DNA of 64,000 nt, from positions 14,363,566 to 14,427,565 of the forward strand of contig OZ022239.1 of the NCBI GenBank assembly GCA_963978895.1, written 5' to 3'. Origin of the DNA: Erpobdella octoculata (Eukaryota > Annelida > Clitellata > Hirudinida > Erpobdellidae). Shown here piece after piece: positions 43,400-55,000 of this stretch. The position numbers and the translations under genes were made by a program. Under the pieces are notes generated by a model. It was not told the DNA's origin, did no database searches, and worked only from the letters and a program-made list of their open reading frames with translations. Within the stretch, counting starts at the first letter, position 1. Each line of letters opens with the position of its first letter.

Positions 43400-45019
43400 C
43401 TAATGCACCTCGCTATTCAGCATACAATAGAGTGTAGAGATGTATGGCACCACTCAGTCGTGAACTGACAGGCTTGGTGCTACTTCAGGATTACCGGTTC
43501 CAATCTTGATGCTTCTGGGAAAACAATACACACTAAAAAAGAAAGGTTAAATTTTGAAAAAAAACTGGAACAATCCTAGCAGTATATGGTTCGAGTTAAT
43601 CATCAACAATCAAAATGTATTATCTGAATATATATTAATAAATGATACACCATTAATCCCATATTAACCTTTTGTAAAATGGGTGGCAACTCATGATAGA
43701 CAGAGCGCTCTTGCATGCCTCGTCGTAAAGAGCGCCTGTCGCTATTGACTGACAAACTTTGAAATTTTGCTGGTTTTTTAAATAATAAATAAATAACAAA
43801 ATTTAGTTAAACAAATTATTTTTATAAAAATTTATTTTATGGTATTTTATATATTTTCTCAAGTAAAATTATCTATGAAAATTATATTGTTTTTGGTGCA
43901 TCCGGTTTTTGCTATCTTTGTAACGCTTATTATCATAAAATCTAATCAGGTTGCACTTATCGGTTGGTTGTTTGGTTTCGCGATTTTATTCGTTTGTTGC
44001 TCGCTGTTTGACCACAGTATTTTCTGTCGGTTTTGTCAATTACATTTTTTGATAGTTTTCCTAATTTGCGTTATTTTTCTAGATGTGTTAGATGTTGGAG
44101 AGGTTGTATTGACAAAAAAATTTGATTGAAATTGTGATTGACATGATATAATAATATAATCATAATCAATATAATGTTGTCTGTCTTTGTTATTTAAAAA
44201 TAAATAATTTTATTTCGTCAATTCCATTTTGGGTTAAGGTGAAAATAGCATAATAAATTATTTCCGGTATTTATAATCACAATAACATTTCCAATTTAAT
44301 GATCCAAGCAGTTTATTAATTTTAAAAAACATTTGAAAAAGTGACCAAATACTAAAGAACCACAACAAAAAATATTAATAGTGCAGTCAGAAATAACATT
44401 ATTTGCAAAAAAAGCACAAAAGTCACAAGAAAAAATATTAATCATGCATTCAGGATAGAATAACATGAGTCATTCTTAATGCTTTTATGAAAATTACATT
44501 TTTGTCGTCTCCAATAAAAAACCATTTAGCCCATGATTGATCAGGGTTTCGCATTCTATCTCTCGATTCAGTTTCTAATATTTTTTGAATATTTTATAGT
44601 TTTAAAATTAAGTAATCATTTTCTTTTTCAAATAATTTATATAAACTTGCACAAATAATTTCATTTACATTTCACTTTACTTTTAGTTTTTTATTGAGTT
44701 ATCTGTCGTTAACTTCTTTTTTAAATAAAGTTTTAAAAAATTAATTGGATAAGTCTATTAGTAATTTATTTATCTTTTTAATTATATTAATTTTTTATGA
44801 AACTATAATTAAAACACCAGAAATAATTTATAATGCTATTCTTCCCCTTTACCTCATTTTGTTTATAAGTTATAAGAACTAATAATTTTAAACTAGTTTT
44901 AACAATCATAAGAATTTAATTAAAAAGTAATTTATTCCTTATTAAATTTTTCTAGCTGCTGTCCTGTTTTTTAGTAACTTTGACTTAATAGTGGCGCTAT
45001 TGACTATGCGCGAATTTAC
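43400..45019. other. No gene recognised upstream of histone H4
   Basis: AT-rich. Around 43450-43500 the sequence gtgaactgacaggc...ggttccaatc has a tRNA B-box-like motif and might be an old SINE. A hydrophobic frame (43839-44129, 96 codons, rich in Phe/Ile/Leu) exists, but nothing supports it as a gene. Confidence 0.45.
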
Positions 45020-45026
45020 TATAAAA
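45020..45026 (+). promoter_or_regulatory. Possible TATA box of the H4 gene
   Basis: TATAAAA in a gcgcgaatttactataaaac context, about 330 bp upstream of the H4 start codon. The distance would require a long 5' UTR or a 5'-UTR intron (an acceptor-like tattttcag ends at 45321). Inference only. Confidence 0.35.
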
Positions 45027-45354
45027 CCTAGAGCTTACGACTTAATTTTTCACGATACACACGATTATTAACTACCCCTCTTCAGTTGTATTTTGTAAAA
45101 GAAATAATACCATTATATATTCATTAATTTTTATTATAATATTTTATATTGTTTATATTCTACCTTTAAGGTGGAGCTTAGGGCTAGTGGGTGGAGCTTG
45201 CTTAATCAGATTTTTTAATTTTGTCAATACAACTTCTTTGACGAGATTGCTGAGTTAAAACGTGTTATTATGGCTTCCCGTTTTCGAGAGGTTATTTATT
45301 TTCCTAAATTGTATTTTCAGATATACTAGTTTGACCTACTCTCATCACTTTTAA

Positions 45355-45669
<315 letters not shown>

Positions 45670-45827
45670 GCACCTTGTATCTGAACCCCATGGGTTTTAA
45701 GTTGATTTTTTATAGATCAACTATTGACAATATCATTTAAAAGCTTTTTCTAGTTAATCTAGTTAAAGGAAATATCAAGTTACATTTTTGTAGATGATAT
45801 GACATCATAAATACTTCTGGTTTTACC

Positions 45828-45833
45828 AATAAA
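45828..45833 (+). terminator. Polyadenylation signal of H4
   Basis: AATAAA about 160 bp after the H4 stop codon, followed by a T/G-rich stretch (gttttgttatagtttt). Confidence 0.6.
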
Positions 45834-45839
45834 AGTTTT

Positions 45840-48050
45840 GTTATAGTTTTATGCTTGTTTTTTTACCCAGTCAAAGCAGCATTCTACCAGATACCTTAAT
45901 GTCTGCAGTTTTTAATCTGTAAATAAATTTATAGCGCCTTTTTATTATTTTTAGCTAGTGAGGTTTTTCTCTCCTGTGGCTCTCCCAATCCTGCTTGGTC
46001 TTCAATGCTTCTGCTTGCTTTCCTGCTCCTTTTTTGTCTATAAAATGTAAAATATACTTGCTAAAAGCTGCCTGAAACCTTCAAACTTTGTTACGTAAAA
46101 TCAATTTGAATTTTTTTTAAGCAATAACTCTGATGTTCTTAGTTCGTACATATGCACTTTTGCCCTGGAAAGGTTTTTGGTCATAAATTTTTTTTAAATA
46201 CCCTATGACCTACCTCCATGCCAAATTACATTAAAATTGGTCAAGCGGTTTGGATTTGCATAGAAGACATTGAGTGCTTTTATTGAACTGCTCCTAAAAA
46301 TCAAGTCCTTTGATTGGTTGCCAATTTCCAAAACTGACTCGATGCATTTTTTTCTTGATCCATCCATCCGCTTGCTTTCTTCTTTTATTTAAATCTTTCA
46401 GTCGGCAGATCTACTAAATCTTGCTATTTCTATTTATGCAAACTCAAACTTCCATTTCCTGATGATCCTACTCTGTAGCTTGTTGTTTATTCTCTTGTAC
46501 TATCTAGGAATGACTATTTTACAACGTTTTTATTAGGTCAATTTCTTCTCTGTTTGTCCGCGAATCCAATATAATGTTTTTTTTTAAACATTCTCCCAAT
46601 AGTTTTACTTGAAACTACTTTAAAGTCTCGAACAGTGCTGCTTGCCCTGTGTTTTACACTTCACGCCACCTTATCTTTTAAAATTTCTTTCTTAGTCACT
46701 TTACGTTGTACTTCTTCTGAAGTACAAAATGCATTTTAAAATATGCTGTTTAAAGCCATAAATTTTACTTTTCCATCTTATTTTACTTATATTTATACCA
46801 ACACGATGTAACTTGAGGTCTCATACCCCTAACCATGTATATGTATAAGTACTTTTTTCTGTGGTCTGAATTCACGGAGCTGTCTTCCTTGTCATACAAC
46901 TTTGGTGTCACTGCTGTATGTAGAGGCCTATGAATGCATTTTGTGGCAGAGTGCTTATGAGCTTAGTAAAAGGTGCTATATAAAGTTCCATGATTGATTG
47001 AAGGGAATGTTTCCACAGAAAAGTTGCAAGGGGTTATATTTTTCTATACAGTAAGAAACAAGGGCTATAACAGTTTTGGTTGCAACACTGTTTCTTTAGC
47101 ATTTTACTGCACTCAATTAAATGCATATTATAAATACATAATCATTTAAAAATGCTTCTCCTAGGGTAGAAAACTATTTTAATGGAGGAGAAAAGACTTA
47201 GTCTGCCTGGATCCCCCTGAACTATGTGCTTGTCACTACCTCAAAGAAATGAATTGATAATCTCAAGCTTAATCATTCCTGTTTAGTCATATAGCATTTG
47301 TATTGAGTTTTAGAATTTGATGTCAGGATATAATGAAATAATAGAGACTCAGAGTACCGAAAAAGCCGGTTTTTCGCTGACCGTTTCATAGGCCAAAATT
47401 TCAGGCTCGACCCGTGCCAATTTTACAGACCTGAAATCCCTATACTTGGCATACAAATCTCGGCCTGTGCAATACTCTAATAGAAACAGTTTTGTTATAC
47501 AGAGCTTAACTATGTTGATAACTTGCTGGTACATTTTATAGTTCAAAGTGATTGAAGTGCAGAGTTTTCTTTTATTGTGAATTTTTATAGTACCGGTATA
47601 ATTCCATTATATCTAGCTTTCCTACATTAAGTGTTTATTAACCAGGACTGTTGCACACAGCATCAATAGAAAATAATGATAAACTGGGATAATGTTGATG
47701 ATTCACTTAACTTCAATATATCAGAAGCATACCATATTTCCTTGAAACTAAATCAACTTATTAGACTGCATTATAAAAAAAAAATTTATATTTCATTAAT
47801 GTCTTAATCTAAGACATTAAATTTAGATTTTATGTTGACAAGTATGGTTGTGTTTGGTGCCATTATTACCAATTACAATAAACAGCAATTTTTTTAAAAG
47901 AAAAAATTGATCAACTCAAGCCATCTACACTGTTGAATACTAAAAATTAAGTTCTAAGTTTAAAAACATAACATTTGATAACCTGGCAAGATTTAAAAAA
48001 AAACCCAACGAGCAAGTGTGCCTACGAAAATCTATAAAAAACGGTTAAAT
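45840..48050. other. Intergenic, no gene recognised
   Basis: AT-rich sequence between H4 and the 3' end of PARPBP. The stretch tgcttatgagcttagtaaaa ggtgctatataaag near 46950-46985 resembles L2-type LINE 3' ends. Short open frames here lack any recognisable feature. Confidence 0.5.
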
Positions 48051-48059
48051 TAAAAACCA

Positions 48060-51000
48060 CTATCGAAAAAAAGTCTTCAGCGTTGGCTGTGTGACATCAA
48101 CCTTCATGTTGTTCTTGACCTTTTTAGAAGTCGCAGGTTGCTTTTTGCTTGAAGACTTGCAACTGAGTTTTACTTTCTTAGGAGCATGCAAGTCAGCTTT
48201 AGAGACACTGGAGTGATTTTTGCGTTTGTTTAGAAGTTCTTCCGGGGGGATGTTTTCTTTGTTACTTTCAGGAGAATAAATTGGTACTTCAAAGAAAAGC
48301 GGTTTTGGTTCGGGAAGAATGCTGTGTGAAAGAATGTTTGGAGGATTGAAAAAAGAATAATAATTTTATAAATAAGTAATCAGTCATTTTTAAATTTAGG
48401 TAAAATTCATTCAATATTCGCAGAACATCTTTTTATGGTGCAACAAGATGAAGAAATCGTAAAATTGATAAAAAAAAACCTTCAAAATATCGATTATGAG
48501 CCCAGTACGTAAAAACACGAACCTCTCATTTTGCTTAGAGCCAAGATGTCTTTTTAGTCTGGAACGAAGAACAAACTCTCCAGATGATCGTACAATCTGT
48601 AGTTTAATTAAATTCAAAACACCTAACTATGAAATAATAAACTTTGATAAAACTAGAAAATGAAGCAAATTAAAAATAAATTTAAATTATAGTGTTAATA
48701 ATGATTTTCAAATAAATTTTTATAAAAATTCATTTCTACTTTTTCTGGGGTTTTGCTTCCACACGCTTTAACCATACACAGCTCATCTTTTTTTTTGAGG
48801 TCATCTGGAGTTCTAAAAATAAAGCAAAATATTTCTAATTATTTATATATACAAGTATTTAAAAAACATTGAAAATATTTTTCTTTATATTTCCTGTTAT
48901 TACCTAAACTTAGCGGCTAAACCAGACAGCGAGCGAAGTGGAGTGCTGATTGACTGGGTGAGAACGGTGTCAGTGAGAAGGACACAATGACTGTTTCCAT
49001 CTAGACAGCTGGAATAATGTTGATAGCAAGATGAATAAGTGTCTAAAATATTTCTAATTAGTCGGAGTGTTCGTCTGCCGTTCATTGATGCCCCTTCGTT
49101 GATAAGCTGTGATCACAAATGATATATGATAAAATATATAATTGCAAATTTAAAAATAAAATCTGAATTTATTGAAATACAAAATAAAACATTATCACTA
49201 AACTATACCTTTATAAGTTATAAAAAAGGTAACACATAAAAGTTCTATTTGAAAAGCCTATACTCCTTAAAAAATTAGTGCCAATGCCAAGTCAACGTAA
49301 GTTATAAATTTGATGACTCACTCTGGTGGGCGTGATTCCATCTTGGTTAAGGCCTTTGACTTTTTCGAGGCATGAGTCACAAGTCAGCAAAATTTTTGAT
49401 GCTGCTTGCTCAAAGACAGATCTTTTCATGGGTTGGCACACTGCAGATGATGTGTTCGAGGATTTTGTTAAAACTGTCTTTATGCAATTCATCAAACGAG
49501 TGATAGCTGATCTGAAACGATGGGTGAAACTTGAAATTAGAAATAATTATAATAAAAAAAAAATATCATGCAAATAAAAATAAACCTAGCATCTTCCTCC
49601 TCTTCTAAAATAGAATGCATTCTATTAAAAAGATCAATGAACTCTGAGAGACCTTTCACAAGAGATGACATTGGGTCATCATGGCTGGGCATATAACCTT
49701 TGCCCCCCAGTCGGGTCCGCATGACGTAAGACAAGATGGTCTGTAAAAAGACAAACAATTAAATGTGTCTGACAAGCAGTTATTACAATTTTATTTAATA
49801 ATTATCAATTCAGTTACATAATTATATCCATTTAAAAAGCAGGATAGTCAGCTGTTTAGCCGCCATAAGAATAAATTAACCATGTGTGTGTTGGTCATTA
49901 CCGCTACTACATAATTACAACTACCTGATACATGGAGAGATTCTTTCCAGCTGATGCATGTTTTATCTTGATGAATGAATGATGGTCGATGCCTCTATCA
50001 GGTATGTTGACAACAGTTGCCAAGGCAAGCTCACTGCGTGAGTTGACCAACAGTGAAAGGTAGGACAGAATCAAATGTTCTACATAAACCTGAAATGTAA
50101 ACAATTAATGTTAATATAGATTAGATAATAATACCAGCAGAAAATAAATCATGAGATAATTCAAAAAGACTTTGAATAGGAATGGTTATCAATATGTTTC
50201 TGTGTTAACTTATAAGTTACAAACTGATAAGCTATATACAATTCAATTCAGTAGAAAAAACTTTGAAATAAAAAAACCCAAAAACTATATACATAAACAT
50301 AGAATCTAACAATTTATGAGCTGCAGATTAAACAAACTGATATTCATAAGCAATATTAACATATAAACTATAACAATTGAATTAATCAAAACTAGCTACT
50401 AAAAAAGTTCTCATTAACCTCAGAAGGAGAACAGTTACTTTTTGTTCCATATCCGACATGATCAACAACAGAGGGAATGGTGCAGCAATCAACAGATGGT
50501 TTGAACCTACAAAGAATGTTGTCTCCCTGACATTTAGCAACATCAACTGTAACATCAGTAAGTAGTAAGCCCTCTGTGAATGACGTTGAAGGGGTCACTT
50601 CAAAGCATTCTGCACCTTGCATCATAAAAGTCAGAAGTTTTTCCTGTCGATTAAAGTAATTCATTAATTATCATGATTTACAAGTTGGTACAAAGTTGTG
50701 AAAAAAAGTTATTTAGTATTATTGACTGAATTAAAAGCATCAAATTTATGAATATATATACATCCTCAATTTTTAAATTTTTTATATTAACTTGACGTGT
50801 TTGCTTGAGCCATGCATTGCGACCCTTTGATGATTAAAAAAACATACAGATATTTACACATAGTTTTAATAAAAATATAAACAGGGTACCTCAACAGCTG
50901 ATACGTGACCAATGGTGGCAGGCTGTGTTACCAAAAACACACTTTGAGGATCAAACAAGAGAGACGAAAGTTCTGAGTTTTTCAATGATTCTCTGATCAA

Positions 51001-51739
51001 TGTCTTTAAAACATCTGCTATATCAACTGAGTTGCAGCCATCAAGAAATTTTTTATAGCCAGAAAATATTTTGTCAAAATTTCCACTTTTGTTTGGACTG
51101 CTTCCAAGAATAGATTCAATATTATTGTCATCAAATGATACATCTCTGTGTATTGAAGAAACTGAATCAAGTTTTTGTTCAGAAATTTTTTCACTCAGCT
51201 TCACCAGCTCAGTCAGTGGCAGAAGGTCCAAATGTAATTGGTTCTTTTAAATTATTAAAATAAATTATTTAGTTTTTATTTTAATTTTTTAAATACTGTT
51301 TTCAAATTTTATGTATTCAATTCAACAATGAAACCTTACCAAGACAACTTGAATAATAATTAGCTGTTGGTTTTGGCATATTATTGTTTCTTGTTCATTT
51401 CTATGCAGAAAAAACTTTCTATAGAGATTAATAGCATAATTAATGCCAGTTGTTAGCTTGTAAGAAGTGTTCAGTTTATCACCATTGGCAGTCCAGTCAA
51501 AAATTATTTTACTTTCGGAATGTCCCCCTGTTGCCATAAATAATTAAAAAATAGAATTTATTTTAGATAGATTAATTATAATTAAAACTTTAAAAAAAAT
51601 TAATTGCAAAAAACGTAAATGAGCCCATAACTCATTTCATACCAAAATCAGATTTTTGTAAGAAATCATCGATTTTTTTCACGGCATGATCAACTACCAC
51701 GGACAGAGGATATTTGCAGGTGTTTAGGAAAAAGAACAT
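48060..51739 (-). CDS. PARPBP: PARPBP/PARI-like PCNA-interacting anti-recombinase, 12 exons
   Basis: Exons in coding order (minus strand): 51739-51643, 51527-51340, 51243-50890, 50824-50792, 50643-50419, 50089-49925, 49740-49586, 49511-49322, 49106-48904, 48812-48740, 48596-48523, 48321-48060. All introns are GT-AG, phases agree and the sum is 2019 bp (672 aa). Diagnostic parts: LILSYLSLLVNSRSELALA then VVNIPDRGIDHHSF and LGGKGYMPSHDDP, the most conserved block of PARI; and a C-terminal PIP box QPTLKTFF (QxxLxxFF) just before the stop, preceded by a Lys-rich nuclear-localisation-like tail. In vertebrates PARI binds SUMO-PCNA at forks and limits RAD51-dependent recombination. Exon 1 (MFFFLNTCKYPLS) is less certain; an alternative start is ATG 51537. 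Symbol by orthology. Confidence 0.88.
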
Positions 51740-52099
51740 GATGTTTTGATACGTTTAAATTCTTTTATACAATTTTCTATATATTTATGTAAATTGAAAC
51801 AGTCAAAACGATTTAAAGCCAACAAGCAAACGAGTTGGATTTAAAATTTAAACTTTTTAAATTTCCTCTTTAACAACATAGATAATGTAATAATATGATA
51901 ATTTACCCATATTTATAAAAAAACATTTTATAATTTTAAGTTAAATAATAATTAATGCAAAAATAGTTTATAAATTTAATAAACAAAATAAAAAATTTAT
52001 TGATTGCATCAATTGTCAAAAACTCAGTGGTGTAGCAGAGTGATTTTATAGGTAAACAAGAGTAGAACAAGAACGTTTCTTCATAATTTTGCTTACATT
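51740..52099. promoter_or_regulatory. Probable bidirectional promoter region
   Basis: Only 360 bp separate the divergent first codons of PARPBP (-) and GADD45GIP1 (+). No TATA box is obvious. Shared promoter use is inferred from the arrangement alone. Confidence 0.4.
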
Positions 52100-55000
52100 T
52101 TGTCTATTAGCATGTTGACTTTTAAGTATTGTAGTGCTTTGTCTACTAAAGCATCTTCACAAGTTATTTTACCATTTTTATGTAAACAATTTTGCAGCGA
52201 AACGGGTGCACAAGCAGCCGAATGCGCTACTCCCGAAATAAACGAAGGGCAAAAGTATGTCGATCGAGTCGTAGATGAAGAAACATTGGAAAAATTGAGA
52301 GATGTTTCCAGATTGCCATCAATGTATAGGAATAGAATGGCACACATTCTCGAGCCAGATTCTTCAGAAACCCATCCCGAATACTACGAATCCCTGTTCC
52401 AAAAACCTAAGTTGAAAAAATTTCTTTTTGCTCATTATGGGAAAAAAAGTGGTATTAACCCGGGAGTTTTGTGGCCTTCTGAAGCCGATTTGAAGGACAT
52501 AATGGAATTTGAGGAACAATACGAGAAACCACTGCAAGAAAAAATGAAAATTGCAAGAGAAGAAAGAGAAAATGACCTAAAAGAAAAACTTGAAAAGTAA
52601 ATTTGTTTATTGGTTTTTTTTGTATACTCTCTCCATATGTTAATTTTAATTTAGTATGAATAATTAAAATAATTATTTGTTTAAAGCTGAAATGTATTAA
52701 TATTTATGTAACTGTCTTCATAGATATCTGAGTTTCATATTTAAATAATTCTCATTAATTTTGTAGAACTGAAATTTAGTTTATACATCCTTTCAAATTG
52801 AGTTCTTTAGATAAATTTAATTAAGCAATTCTTGTGCTGAAAATGTAGTTAATATTTATTTATTTTTTTTAATGTGTAGTAGATATCAATCAATTAAAAA
52901 CATTAATATTGTATTTCTCATTGAATCTTAAAAGGCCTCTGCTACAGAGCACTCTTATGCCAATTGCAATTTTCCCTACACTTTTTCTTATTTTTTTGAT
53001 TTCTCTTCCACCTTCTCTTACCACTTTTTTGTCACTCACTGCTTTTTGTAGTGGGGTGGACTTTTCTCTTTAGTCAGTTCATGGCCTAGTGCTTTTGCAC
53101 ATCCTGTTGTAAAAAATATTTATTTAGGTCTAGCTGAAAAGTAGTTAGCGATGCCAAGGATGTACAAAAAGAAGGAAGGTGGTCTCATAGATATAGAATA
53201 TTGACCACAGAAAGTGAGGGCTTACCAGAGGGTGCTTAATAGTTTTGAGATAGATAAACTTTATTCTTTCTAAACACAATATAAATAACAAGAAACATGT
53301 AATATTAATACCGCGCAACTCGCAAAACACTAAACAGAACTTTCTCGCAACAACTCGGTAGCTAGCTAGGAAGGTGCACCTGACTACATCTGGAGTGTCT
53401 CGTCACAACACCTTCCCACAAGCTTTTGAGTCTTTTCAAAAGCGAAAACTAAATGTAAAAATGTCTTCTAACGAAAGAAAAAAAAAATCGTGTCAAAATC
53501 TTAAATTCTTCAACCGCAGGCGCTCCGAACGTCGTGGTCCGGTTTCAACTGAAGTATTCGCTTGCGTTGCTGATCTTGTCAGATCCGTCGGTAGAATTTC
53601 TCCTGGTACGGCTGTCGCACTGGATGGAGAACTCATTGGCAAACTGGTCGCTTGATTTCCTGTTGACACGGTTGCCGGACTTTTCGTCATGATTGGACTC
53701 TTCGTTGACGTGGTCGCTGGACTCCTCGTTGACGTGGTCGCTGGACTCTTCGTTGATGTGGTCGCTGGACTCTTCGTTGACGTTGTCGCTGGACTCCTCG
53801 TTGACGTGGTGTCAAATGCGTCGTCTCCAAGACTCGATGATGTGGAGTAACGTGTAACATAACGTGGGCGGAGTTGTTCCACATGGCGTTTCCAAATCGA
53901 CCCATTTGAGCACAATCGTACTTGGATGTTTCGTGCTCCCAATATTTTGTTGACGATTGCAGGAATCCATCTTGGTTGTTTACCCTGTCTGGGACCACAG
54001 TGTAGAGCGTAACAAAAATCTCCAATTTTGTACTTGTGTTGTATTTGGAAAGATTCTTTGTTTGTTCTTTGACTTCGTTTATCCTGCATCTCTCGAACAA
54101 GGCAAGGAGGACATGGCAAAAGAGAATCTAATTTGCTTCTGATTTGTCGTCCATTTTTCGTCACTGCATCTACATGTTTTCCTTTTTCTATGCCGTTTCT
54201 GGTGAGTCGATGTCCCAAGTATTCCACTGACGGTTGAGCAAAAACGCATTTCCTTTGATTGCACTTTAAACCTCTTTCTTGTAAACGTTGAAAAAGATTC
54301 CGTAGGTTTCTCAGATGCTCGTCAGCTGTGGTTCCGCTCACTAGAATGTCATCTAAGTACACCGCTACTCCTGGTAGATCACACGTTAATTTGTCCATTA
54401 TTTCTTGAAAATAACCTGGAGCTGAAGTGATGCCAAAAGGTAGACGTGTTTGTAGAAGTACACCTTTGTGCGTGCTCAACGCTAGTCTTCTTTGACTTTC
54501 TGGTGCCAGTTTAATCTGGAGGTATGCATCTGCGAGATCGATTTTACTGAAGCAAAAACTTCCTCCTAGTTTTCTCATCAGATCTTCTGGAAGTGGCATT
54601 GGGTAACGATGTGTTTCAAGTTGAGAGTTGATCGTTACCGAGTAGTCTCCACAGATTCTTAGTCCTGCCTTTTTCTGATTCGGTTGAATCCGTTTTCTGA
54701 CTGGAACTACCGGAGTTCCATAATGATTGAACTGAGCTGGAATCCATATACCTTTTCTTATTCCTGCATCATACACACTGTTCAATTCTTCCAGGATAGC
54801 AAACGGTACTGTCCGGGGCTTGCAGAAAATCGGTTCCGAATCTGGTTTGAACTTTATTTCTAGTTCGACATCTTTAAGACACCCCAGTTGTTGATCGAAC
54901 AATTCGCTGTATTCAGAGCACAAAAGTTGACATTCATTTTGAATGTGGTCTTCTGTTGTTTCCGTTATAAGCTGAACGGAACTGAAGTTCTTTGACAGCA

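Noticed and set aside
43839..44129. Hydrophobic 96-codon frame upstream of H4
   Set aside because: AT-rich sequence naturally gives Phe/Ile/Leu-rich frames; no family, splice or promoter support.
47349..47546. 65-codon minus-strand frame downstream of H4
   Set aside because: No recognisable domain, no splice partners; likely chance.
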